Source: Burkholderiales bacterium (GTDB taxonomy: Bacteria > Pseudomonadota > Gammaproteobacteria > Burkholderiales > Burkholderiaceae). From it: a DNA stretch of 7,493 nt. The notes under the pieces are model-generated. The model did not search any database. It worked only from the letters and a program-made list of their open reading frames with translations, and was not told where the DNA came from. Below, one piece after another: positions 1-5,685 of the stretch; position 1 is the stretch's first letter, and each line of letters starts with the position of its first letter. The stretch lies in the NCBI GenBank assembly GCA_947372535.1, contig CANBUA010000240.1, positions 1-7,493 of the forward strand, written 5' to 3'. The position numbers and the translations under genes were made by a program.

Positions 1-723
1 GTGAAGGTGGCGCCTCTGTTCGATGCCCGCAATATCAAGGTGTTGGCCTTTGATGTCTTCGGGACGGTGGTGGACTGGCACGGCAGCATCGCCGCCGAGG
101 TCGATGCGCTTTGCTTGCCGGGGATCGATGGGGCAGATTTCGCACGCCAATGGCGAGCCGGTTACCGGCCGGCCATGGATCAAGTGTTATCAGGCGCACT
201 GCCGTGGATGAACATCGACGCTTTGCACCGCGTGATCCTGGACCGGCTCCTGGCCGAGCATCACCTCGGTGCGCTCGATGAGGCCGCGCGTCGCCACCTG
301 AACAAGGCATGGCATCGCCTGTCGCCTTGGCCAGATGCCGTGGCCGGGCTCTCGCGGCTGCGTGGGCAGTTCATGCTCTCGACGCTGTCCAACGGCAACA
401 TCGGTTTGCTTGCCAACATGGCCAAACACGCGCGTCTGCCTTGGGACTGCATCGTCTCGGCGGAAACCTTCCGAGCGTACAAGCCGGCGCCTCAGGCCTA
501 CCTCGGTTTGGCTAAGGTGTTTGACGTGGCGCCTCATGAAGTCTTGATGGTCGCGGCCCATCAAGATGATCTGGCTGCGGCGCGCGCTTGTGGGCTGGCC
601 ACCGCCTACATCGAGCGGCCTGACGAGTTTGGGCGTGGCGTGTTCAAAGACGTTTTGCCCATGGCCGACAACTCGATGCACGCCACGGATTTCCTTGATC
701 TGGCCAACCAATTGTGTCGGTGA
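1..723 (+). CDS. Haloacid dehalogenase type II family HAD hydrolase
   Basis: A 240-residue soluble HAD-superfamily protein with the layout of L-2-haloacid dehalogenases, which hydrolyse the C-halogen bond of short 2-haloacids through an aspartyl ester. Motif I is at residues 17-22 (FDVFGT) with nucleophile Asp18. Arg52 may match the substrate-binding Arg of the family. Motif II is LSNGN (Ser130, Asn131), motif III has Lys161 and a downstream Tyr167 (AYKPAPQAY), and motif IV is VAAHQDD with Asp190. In classical L-DEX enzymes motif IV reads SSNAWD; here the Ser and Asn positions are Ala185 and His187, so the true substrate may not be a haloacid. Length is normal for the family. The GTG start is the first base of the window, so its RBS cannot be seen, but Asp18 lies where expected for this start. 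The gene precedes gmk by over 100 nt and shows no functional link to it. Family call is firm, substrate unknown. Confidence 0.85.
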   Translation: MKVAPLFDARNIKVLAFDVFGTVVDWHGSIAAEVDALCLPGIDGADFARQWRAGYRPAMDQVLSGALPWMNIDALHRVILDRLLAEHHLGALDEAARRHLNKAWHRLSPWPDAVAGLSRLRGQFMLSTLSNGNIGLLANMAKHARLPWDCIVSAETFRAYKPAPQAYLGLAKVFDVAPHEVLMVAAHQDDLAAARACGLATAYIERPDEFGRGVFKDVLPMADNSMHATDFLDLANQLCR

Positions 724-747
724 CTGGCCTGTCGATGGCTGTAAAAT
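720..747 (+). promoter_or_regulatory. Candidate sigma-70 promoter for gmk-rpoZ
   Basis: GTGACT (720-725) matches TTGACA at four positions and lies 16 bp before TAAAAT (742-747), which matches TATAAT at five of six. Transcription would start near 754, leaving a leader of about 140 nt before the preferred gmk start at 896. The -35 overlaps the stop codon of the upstream HAD gene. The call rests on sequence match alone. Confidence 0.4.
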
Positions 748-765
748 CCGGCGCTTCACCCGCGC

Positions 766-816
766 AGCGCTCCTGTGAGCATGCCGGGCGGCATGGTTTC
801 TGCACCTGCCAGCGCT
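766..816 (+). other. Potential stem-loop in the gmk leader
   Basis: CATGCC (780-785) and GGCATG (790-795) form a perfect 6-bp stem around a GGGC loop. It is flanked by two copies of the self-complementary hexamer AGCGCT (766-771 and 811-816), which could pair as an outer stem. No T-tract follows, so it is not a normal terminator. A regulatory role is speculative. Confidence 0.35.
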
Positions 817-882
817 TCAGGGACACCGCATGAGTGCCGATAACGACTCGAACCAAATCATCCGGGCGGCAAAGGCCGCGTC

Positions 883-890
883 GAGAGGTG
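883..890 (+). promoter_or_regulatory. Ribosome binding site deciding the gmk start
   Basis: GAGAGGTG ends 5 nt before the ATG at 896, a good Shine-Dalgarno match at good spacing. A second in-frame ATG at 830 also has an upstream purine stretch (CAGGGA, 818-823), but a start there would add 22 residues before the conserved Gmk N-terminus. Confidence 0.6.
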
Positions 891-895
891 CCACC

Positions 896-1516
896 ATGGA
901 CTATCCAGGTAATTTATTTGTGGTCGCGGCCCCCAGTGGCACCGGCAAATCCACCTTGGTCAAGGCCTTGCTCGAACTCGATTCGCGGCTGCTGGTGTCC
1001 ATCTCCCACACCACGCGCCCGCCGCGTGGGCAGGAGCAAAACGGCCGCGAATACTGGTTCGTGGAGGGCGATGCCTTCCAGGCCATGGTCGATCACGGAG
1101 ACTTCTTCGAGTGGGCCGCCGTGCACGGCAACCTCTACGGCACCTCGCGAAAGGCCATCGAGGAGCGCATCAAGGGCGGCGAGGACGTGGTGCTCGAGAT
1201 CGACTGGCAAGGCGCCTTGCAGATCAAGAAGCTCTTCCCCAATGCCATCCTGATCTTCATCCTGCCGCCCAGTTATGAAGAGTTGTTGCTGCGCCTTAAC
1301 CGCCGTGGCGAGGACACGCAAGAGGTCATCGACCTGCGCATGAGCAATGCCCGCACCGAGGTGGCCCAGGCCAAACACTTCGATTTTGTGGTGGTCAACG
1401 CGCTGTTCGAATCCGCTTTGTTCGATTTAAAAGCCATTGTTCACGGACAGCGGTTAAAATACTCTGCCCAGCGCCGGAACAAGTCCGCCGTGTTCAAGGC
1501 GCTGAACCTCATTTGA
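896..1516 (+). CDS. gmk: Guanylate kinase
   Basis: Phosphorylates GMP (and dGMP) to GDP with ATP in the cytosol, an essential step in GTP and (p)ppGpp supply. From the start at 896 the protein has 206 residues, against about 207 in E. coli. The P-loop is APSGTGKS at residues 12-19. The GMP-binding segment follows: SHTTR (37-41), PPRG, then REYWF with Glu52 and Tyr53. HGNLYGTS and VLEIDWQGA are typical of the NMP-binding and core regions, and RRGEDT is the arginine-rich lid. The start at 896 is preferred for its RBS, its normal length, and the match of MDYPGNLF to Burkholderiales Gmk proteins as I remember them; 830 is the alternative (228 residues). rpoZ begins 14 nt downstream, so the two genes are almost certainly cotranscribed. 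Confidence 0.96.
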   Translation: MDYPGNLFVVAAPSGTGKSTLVKALLELDSRLLVSISHTTRPPRGQEQNGREYWFVEGDAFQAMVDHGDFFEWAAVHGNLYGTSRKAIEERIKGGEDVVLEIDWQGALQIKKLFPNAILIFILPPSYEELLLRLNRRGEDTQEVIDLRMSNARTEVAQAKHFDFVVVNALFESALFDLKAIVHGQRLKYSAQRRNKSAVFKALNLI

Positions 1517-1530
1517 CCCCGGAGAGCTCC

Positions 1531-1734
1531 ATGGCCCGTATCACTGTCGAAGACTGCCTGCAAAAGATCCCCAACCGTTTCCAGTTGGTGCTCGCTGCAA
1601 CCTACCGCGCCCGCATGCTCAGCCAAGGTCACACGCCCAAGATCGAGTCGCGCAACAAGCCTGGCGTAACCGCGCTGCGTGAAATCGCCGCTGGCCAGGT
1701 TGGCCTTGAAATGCTGCGCAAGGTCCCGACCTGA
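1531..1734 (+). CDS. rpoZ: DNA-directed RNA polymerase subunit omega
   Basis: Omega binds and stabilises the beta-prime subunit and helps form one of the two (p)ppGpp sites of proteobacterial RNA polymerase. The 67-residue product starts MARITVEDC, close to E. coli MARVTVQDA, and keeps [12 protein letters not shown] and the ALREIAAG segment. It lacks the extra C-terminal tail of the 91-residue E. coli protein, as usual in betaproteobacteria. The ATG at 1531 is chosen because GGAGAG (1521-1526) sits 4 nt upstream. An in-frame TTG at 1513 overlaps the gmk stop but would add six residues before the conserved N-terminus. Second gene of the gmk-rpoZ unit, followed by a strong terminator. Confidence 0.96.
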   Translation: MARITVEDCLQKIPNRFQLVLAATYRARMLSQGHTPKIESRNKPGVTALREIAAGQVGLEMLRKVPT

Positions 1735-1753
1735 TCCTTGCCTGAAACTTGGG

Positions 1754-1768
1754 GCCACCCTGGGTGGC
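1754..1768 (+). repeat. Short inverted repeat between rpoZ and its terminator
   Basis: GCCACCC-T-GGGTGGC is a perfect 7-bp inverted repeat around one base, 19 nt after the rpoZ stop and just before the terminator hairpin. As RNA the innermost pairs would open to make a loop. It has no T-tract, so it may stabilise the transcript 3' end or have no role. Confidence 0.45.
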
Positions 1769-1778
1769 TGTCGGATTC

Positions 1779-1808
1779 AAGCCCGCCTTCATGGCGGGCT
1801 TTGTTTTT
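1779..1808 (+). terminator. Intrinsic terminator after rpoZ
   Basis: A perfect 9-bp stem, AAGCCCGCC (1779-1787) with GGCGGGCTT (1793-1801), closes a 5-nt loop (TTCAT) and runs into TTGTTTTT. This is a textbook rho-independent terminator. It separates gmk-rpoZ from spoT unless some transcription reads through. Confidence 0.9.
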
Positions 1809-1842
1809 GCCGATGCCCTTTTGTAGCCTCGGTTTCGTGTGC

Positions 1843-1870
1843 TTTACCTGGACTTCATCTGCCTGTCATG
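1843..1870 (+). promoter_or_regulatory. Weak candidate promoter for spoT
   Basis: TTTACC (1843-1848) and TGTCAT (1865-1870), 16 bp apart, each match four of six consensus bases. A start near 1877 would give a leader of about 40 nt. Alternatively TAAAGT (1905-1910) could act as a -10 that places the transcription start on the A of the ATG at 1917, but it has no recognisable -35. The terminator upstream makes some promoter here likely; which one is used cannot be settled by eye. Confidence 0.25.
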
Positions 1871-1916
1871 TCCTTCTGCTGCACCAAGGTGCCGGCTTAC
1901 GCGCTAAAGTTCGTTC

Positions 1917-4118
1917 ATGCCCCAACCCCACGTTGAAGCGTCCCAGGCGTCATTCGCCGTTCTGCTGCACAAGCTCGACTACCTTGAAGAGTCGGACATC
2001 CGCCGTGTCCGCGACGCCTACCGGTTTGCCGACCAGGCCCACCTGGGCCAGTTCCGCGCCAGTGGCGAGCCCTACATCACCCACCCCATTGCGGTGGCCG
2101 GCCTTTGCGCCGACTGGAAACTCGATGCCCAGGCCATCATGGCGGCGCTGATGCATGACGCCATGGAGGATTGCGGCGTCACCAAGATCGAGCTGATCGA
2201 GCGCTTTGGCGCGCCCACGGCCGAGTTGGTCGATGGCTTGACCAAGCTGGACAAGCTCCACTTCTCGACCAAGGAGGAGTCTCAGGCCGAATCCTTCCGC
2301 AAGATGCTGCTGGCCATGGCGCGCGATGTGCGCGTCATCCTCATCAAGCTGTCGGACCGCCTGCACAACATGCGGACCATGGATTCCATGGTGGCCCACA
2401 AGCGCACCCGCATCGCCCGCGAGACGCTGGACATCTACGTGCCCATCGCGCACCGCCTGGGTCTGAACCAGACCTACCGCGAGCTGCAAGAGCTGTCCTT
2501 CAAGTACATCAGCCCCTGGCGTTACGGGGTGCTGGCCAAGGCGGTGAAGAAAACGCGTGGCAACCGGCGTGACCTGGTTGATCGCATTCAGCGTGAAGTC
2601 ACCACGGCATTCGATGATGCCCAGATGTCCGTCGAGATCTATGGCCGAGAGAAAACCATCTACTCGATTTACAACAAGATGTGCGACAAGCACCTGAGCT
2701 TTGCCCAGGTCAGCGACATCTTCGGTTTTCGCATCGTGACGCGCGAACTGCTCGATTGCTACCGCGCCCTGGGCGTGTTGCACCAGCTCTACAAGCCACT
2801 GCCGGGTCGCTTCAAGGACTACATCGCCATCTCCAAGGCCAACGGCTATCAGTCGCTGCACACGACCTTGGTGAACCCGGTGGGCACGGCGGTGGAGTTC
2901 CAGATCCGCTCACAGGCCATGCATGCCGTGGCCGAGAAGGGCATCGCCGCCCACTGGATGTACAAGACCGGCGATGATGACACGGAGCCGCATCAGGCCG
3001 CCGTCTGGTTGCAGTCGCTGATGGACATCCAGCACGAGACACGCGATTCGGCCGAGTTCCTTGAGCACCTCAAAATCGACCTCTTCCCCGAATCGGTCTA
3101 TGTGCTGACGCCCAAATCGCGCATCGTGGCTTTGCCGAAGGGCGCAACGCTGGTGGACTTTGCCTACGCCATCCACAGCGATGTGGGCGATCACTGCATC
3201 GCCGCCAAGGTCAATGAAGAGGCCGCCGTGCTGCGCACCGAGTTGCGCAGCGGCGATGTGGTCGAGATCATCACGGCGCCCAGTGCCAAACCCAATCCGG
3301 GCTGGCTCAATTTCGTGCGCACGGGCCGGGCGCGCTCCAAGATCCGCCACTACCTCAAGAACATGGAGCTTGAGGAATCCCTGGACATGGGCGAGAAGCT
3401 GCTGTCGCAGGCCTTGCGCACTGAAGGGTTGACGCTACCGCCGGGCGACGAGCAGAGCGAAGGCCGCGATGGCGTGCTCTGGCAGGCCTTGATCCGATGG
3501 AGCGGCAGCCGGTCACGGCGTGACCTGATTGTGGAGATCGGCCTGGGCCGCAAGATTGCCACCATGGTGGCCAAGCGCATCGCGCAGATCATGGCCGAGG
3601 CCGGCGAGCGGCCGGATGCCCTGACCTTGAGCCTGGGGCGTTTCGGTGCCGACGAGGCCCAGATCCAAGGCTCGGTGGTCATCGATGGCAGCGAAGGTGC
3701 CACCGTGCAGCTGGCGCCATGTTGCCGCCCCATCCCGGGTGACCACATCGCTGGCTATTTGGGCCGTGGCGAAGGCCTGGTGGTACACACCCAGACCTGC
3801 GGCGTGGGCAAGCGCCTGTTTGAGCGCGATTCCGAGCGCTGGATCGACGTGGCCTGGTCTGACGAGCCCACGCGCCAGTTCGAAACCGCCGTCGAGGTGC
3901 TGGTGGCCAATGGCAAGGGTGTGTTGGCACAGGTGGCCTCGGCCATCAGCAGTGCCGAGACCGACATCACCCACATCGAGATGGGCGACGAGCGCCTGGG
4001 CGAGACCGCTCAGTTGCAGCTGATGCTCTCGGTGCGCGACACCGAGCATCTGCAGGACGTGCTTCGCACACTCAAGCGCTGCCCGGTGGTGATCAAGGCC
4101 GGCCGCGTGATGCCTTGA
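1917..4118 (+). CDS. spoT: Bifunctional (p)ppGpp synthetase/hydrolase, SpoT/Rel family
   Basis: Makes (p)ppGpp from ATP and GDP/GTP and hydrolyses it back, setting the stringent response. It has 733 residues, normal for long RSH proteins. The HD hydrolase domain is intact: His56, His80-Asp81, Glu84-Asp85 (HDAMED) and LSDRLHN with Asp147 and Asn151. The synthetase domain has GREKTIYSIYNK (243-254), Asp267 (SDIFGF), RFKD (298-301), YQSLHTT (311-317) and Glu327 (VEFQIR). RFKD is the charge form typical of bifunctional Rel/SpoT enzymes, not the EFDD form of monofunctional RelA. A TGS domain follows at about 393-454, a zinc-finger-like segment with Cys602-Cys603 and HTQTC (624-628), and an ACT domain at about 655-730. 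Both activities are therefore predicted. The ATG at 1917 has only a weak Shine-Dalgarno (AAAG). The gene follows gmk-rpoZ, as in many proteobacteria, but behind a terminator, and it ends one base from the convergent greB. Confidence 0.95.
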   Translation: MPQPHVEASQASFAVLLHKLDYLEESDIRRVRDAYRFADQAHLGQFRASGEPYITHPIAVAGLCADWKLDAQAIMAALMHDAMEDCGVTKIELIERFGAPTAELVDGLTKLDKLHFSTKEESQAESFRKMLLAMARDVRVILIKLSDRLHNMRTMDSMVAHKRTRIARETLDIYVPIAHRLGLNQTYRELQELSFKYISPWRYGVLAKAVKKTRGNRRDLVDRIQREVTTAFDDAQMSVEIYGREKTIYSIYNKMCDKHLSFAQVSDIFGFRIVTRELLDCYRALGVLHQLYKPLPGRFKDYIAISKANGYQSLHTTLVNPVGTAVEFQIRSQAMHAVAEKGIAAHWMYKTGDDDTEPHQAAVWLQSLMDIQHETRDSAEFLEHLKIDLFPESVYVLTPKSRIVALPKGATLVDFAYAIHSDVGDHCIAAKVNEEAAVLRTELRSGDVVEIITAPSAKPNPGWLNFVRTGRARSKIRHYLKNMELEESLDMGEKLLSQALRTEGLTLPPGDEQSEGRDGVLWQALIRWSGSRSRRDLIVEIGLGRKIATMVAKRIAQIMAEAGERPDALTLSLGRFGADEAQIQGSVVIDGSEGATVQLAPCCRPIPGDHIAGYLGRGEGLVVHTQTCGVGKRLFERDSERWIDVAWSDEPTRQFETAVEVLVANGKGVLAQVASAISSAETDITHIEMGDERLGETAQLQLMLSVRDTEHLQDVLRTLKRCPVVIKAGRVMP

Positions 4119-4124
4119 CTCAAG
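4093..4124. repeat. Inverted repeats across the convergent spoT/greB 3' ends
   Basis: Two overlapping symmetries cover the junction. TCAAGGC (4093-4099) pairs with GCCTTGA (4112-4118), whose last three bases are the spoT stop. CTTGA-C-TCAAG (4114-4124) is a perfect 11-bp palindrome carrying both stop codons, TGA for spoT and, on the other strand, TGA for greB. Either could fold in both transcripts. There is no T-tract, so this is not called a standard terminator. Confidence 0.5.
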
Positions 4125-4692
4125 CCATGGGCTGGGGCAATGGCGCGGGGTAATGCACCGCCAGCACCTCCAGGTGCTCCAGGCCACCCGGCGTCATCAA
4201 CTGCACCTCATCGCCCTCTCGGGCCTTGAGTAGCGCCCGCGCGATCGGCGAGACCCAGCTGACTTCACCTTGCAGGTTGTCGACCTCGTCGATGCCCTTG
4301 ATGGTGATCGTGCGCTCTTCGCCCTTGCTGTTGGCATAGGTCACGGTGGCACCAAAATAAATTTGGTCGTTGCCGTGGTGCAGCGTGGGGTCGGCCACTT
4401 CGGCGATGTCCAGGCGCTTGGTCAGAAATCGAATGCGTCGGTCGATTTCGCGCAATCGTTTCTTGCCGTAGAGGTAGTCGCCGTTCTCGGAGCGATCGCC
4501 ATTGGAGGCCGCCCAGTGCACGATCTCGACGATCTTGGGCCGCTCCACGTCGAGCAGGTTCATCAACTCGTCGCGCAGCCGGTGGTAGCCCTGAGGCGTC
4601 ATGTAGTTCTTGCTGCCCGCAGGAATGGGGGGCAGGCCGCCGATGTCGTCGTCATCGTCGGCATCGCTTTCTTTGGTGAATGCCTTGCTCAT
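4120..4692 (-). CDS. greB: Transcription elongation factor GreB
   Basis: Binds in the secondary channel of RNA polymerase and stimulates cleavage of backtracked transcripts. The product has 190 residues. Residues 1-25 are a variable tail with a run of Asp (DADDDDD, 10-16). The Gre coiled-coil domain spans about 30-101 (YMTPQGYHRL at 30-39) with the acidic tip GDRSENGDY, including Asp66, Glu69 and Asp72. The FKBP-like domain covers about 111-181, with IYFGATVTY, EVSWVSPIARALL and GDEVQL. GreB is favoured over GreA by the DRSENGDY tip, the basic KKRLREIDRRIRFL helix and the genomic position. The start at 4692 (MSKAF) is chosen by homology; the frame stays open to 4821 but that extension has no Gre similarity. 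There is no clear Shine-Dalgarno. E. coli GreB has 158 residues, so the excess is mostly the N-terminal tail. Confidence 0.93.
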   Translation of the reverse strand: MSKAFTKESDADDDDDIGGLPPIPAGSKNYMTPQGYHRLRDELMNLLDVERPKIVEIVHWAASNGDRSENGDYLYGKKRLREIDRRIRFLTKRLDIAEVADPTLHHGNDQIYFGATVTYANSKGEERTITIKGIDEVDNLQGEVSWVSPIARALLKAREGDEVQLMTPGGLEHLEVLAVHYPAPLPQPMA

Positions 4693-4699
4693 GGACGCG

Positions 4700-4729
4700 A
4701 TTGTGCGCATTGCCGGCGCGCTTTGCCAA
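4700..4729 (-). promoter_or_regulatory. Candidate greB promoter giving a near-leaderless mRNA
   Basis: On the minus strand TTGGCA (4729-4724, five of six matches to the -35) is followed after 18 bp by CACAAT (4705-4700, four of six). Only 7 nt separate the -10 from the greB ATG at 4692, so transcription would begin on or next to the start codon. That fits the lack of a Shine-Dalgarno sequence. Confidence 0.45.
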
Positions 4730-4759
4730 TGGCGGGAGATTACGGGCGATTGCGGGATT

Positions 4760-4778
4760 GCGTCACACCATGTGATGC
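4760..4778. promoter_or_regulatory. Operator-like inverted repeat between greB and the HTH-receiver gene
   Basis: TCACA-CCA-TGTGA (4763-4775) is a perfect 5-bp inverted repeat around three bases. It extends outward as GCG...TGC with one G-T mismatch, giving a 19-bp near-palindrome. It lies midway in the divergent region, 67 bp before the greB start and 77 bp before the regulator start, a usual place for a shared operator. The binding protein is unknown; the neighbouring HTH regulator is a natural candidate but this is inference. Confidence 0.4.
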
Positions 4779-4855
4779 GCGTGCCAGCCGATAAACCCAC
4801 AGAATCCAGCAGTTCCCGCAAAAGTGAAACACGATTTTGATCACGAGGTGCTTTG

Positions 4856-5557
4856 ATGTCTCAAGTGATTCCTTTGGGCCCAGCAGCCCGCATGTTGACG
4901 ACGCGCGAGGTGGCTTTCCGGCTGGGCGTGTCATTGCGTACCGTGCAGTTGTGGGTGGAGGCCAGCATCTTGCCGGCGGCTCGCACGCCGGGCGGCCACC
5001 GCCGCATCCCCTACAACGCGGTCGAGGCCTTGGCGTTGAGCATGGGCCTGGCGCAGGCCCAGCGTCCGGATGAGGCGCATGCGGCCGAGCTACGCCAGGC
5101 CGTCAACGAGGACGATGTGATGGGCAGCCCTGAAGCGCCGCGGCCATCGTCCCAGGCGATGCGCGTGGTGCTGGTCTCCAGCAACCCGGCTTGGCTGCAC
5201 GAGTGCGCCTCGGCCCTGGAGGTTTTTGGCAAGGCTGTGGCGGTCTATTGCGCCGACAGTGGCTACATCGGTCTTCTCCAAATCGGCCGCCAGGCGCCTG
5301 ACCTCTTGATCACCGAGCTGGAGCTGCCCGGCATGGACGGCTTCGAGATGCTCAGGACCCTGGAGCGCACGGCGTCCATGGGCCATCTGCGGGTGCTGGC
5401 CCTGAGTTCGGCCTCCGGTGCTGCGTTGCGTGAGCGCGGCGGTTTGCCGCCAGCCGTGGAGGTGCTGGCCTTGCCCATCACACCTGAGGCGCTGGCCATC
5501 CGGGTGGGGCGCTGGCTACTGACGCGGCAGTCGACGCCGGCCGGGCGGGATCACTGA
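4856..5557 (+). CDS. HTH (excisionase/MerR-type) regulator with degenerate receiver domain
   Basis: A 233-residue two-domain protein. Residues 14-52 form an excisionase/MerR-like winged HTH: LTTREVAFRLGVS, then RTVQLW and the wing TPGGHRRIP, so DNA binding is likely. Residues 66-101 look like a flexible linker. Residues 102-224 follow the fold pattern of a CheY-like receiver (RVVLVSSNP, PDLLITELELPGMDGFEML, LRVLALSS, VEVLALPIT). The phosphorylation residues are changed: the phospho-accepting Asp is Glu154, the acidic pair is Ser108-Ser109, and the conserved Lys is Leu206. Normal phosphorelay is therefore unlikely, and Glu154 may mimic the phosphorylated state. The ATG at 4856 is chosen for the RBS GAGGTG (4845-4850) 5 nt upstream; a TTG directly before it is also in frame. 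No histidine kinase gene is adjacent. Target genes are unknown. Confidence 0.85.
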   Translation: MSQVIPLGPAARMLTTREVAFRLGVSLRTVQLWVEASILPAARTPGGHRRIPYNAVEALALSMGLAQAQRPDEAHAAELRQAVNEDDVMGSPEAPRPSSQAMRVVLVSSNPAWLHECASALEVFGKAVAVYCADSGYIGLLQIGRQAPDLLITELELPGMDGFEMLRTLERTASMGHLRVLALSSASGAALRERGGLPPAVEVLALPITPEALAIRVGRWLLTRQSTPAGRDH

Positions 5558-5572
5558 GGGATGTCACAACTT

Positions 5573-5632
5573 GGGTCGATTGAAGGGGAAGTCCCTGTCG
5601 CCAAGGACCGTGAATTGGTTCAAGATCGACCC
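5573..5632 (+). repeat. Long inverted repeat, possible structured RNA
   Basis: GGGTCGAT (5573-5580) and ATCGACCC (5625-5632) are perfect 8-bp arms. They continue inward as TGAA (5581-5584) with TTCA (5619-5622) across a 2-nt bulge. The enclosed segment can form a small stem, either GTCC/GGAC (5591-5594 with 5605-5608) or CCAA/TTGG (5601-5604 with 5615-5618). It is non-coding and lies just before an intrinsic terminator. I do not recognise it as a known RNA family. Confidence 0.5.
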
Positions 5633-5639
5633 TTCGCCT

Positions 5640-5665
5640 GCTGCGCCCCTTTAGTGCGGCTTTTT
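5640..5665 (+). terminator. Intrinsic terminator after the HTH-receiver gene
   Basis: GCTGCGC (5640-5646) pairs over 7 bp with GTGCGGC (5654-5660), including two G-U pairs, around the loop CCCTTTA. TTTTT follows directly at 5661-5665. It ends the regulator transcript, or a small RNA covering 5573-5632, about 20 nt before the next gene. Confidence 0.7.
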
Positions 5666-5685
5666 CTGTGTCGTGAGGTTGTCGA

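Noticed and set aside
830..895. N-terminal extension of Gmk from ATG 830
   Set aside because: It has a possible RBS, but the 22 added residues lack Gmk similarity, and the ATG at 896 has a better RBS and gives the normal length. Kept as an alternative only.
1950..2861. 303-codon open frame antisense to spoT
   Set aside because: Shadow of a GC-rich coding gene; Val/Gln/Leu-rich translation without a recognisable domain, while spoT on the other strand is a complete conserved protein.
4763..4775. CRP/FNR-type binding site
   Set aside because: The half-sites are in the reverse order (TCACA then TGTGA) with a 3-bp spacer, which does not fit the CRP consensus TGTGA-N6-TCACA.
4270..4794. 174-codon plus-strand frame across greB
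   Set aside because: Overlaps the complete greB gene, shows no domain, and is a mirror frame of it.
4693..4821. N-terminal extension of GreB by 43 residues
   Set aside because: No Gre similarity, and it would run across the candidate greB promoter and the operator-like palindrome.
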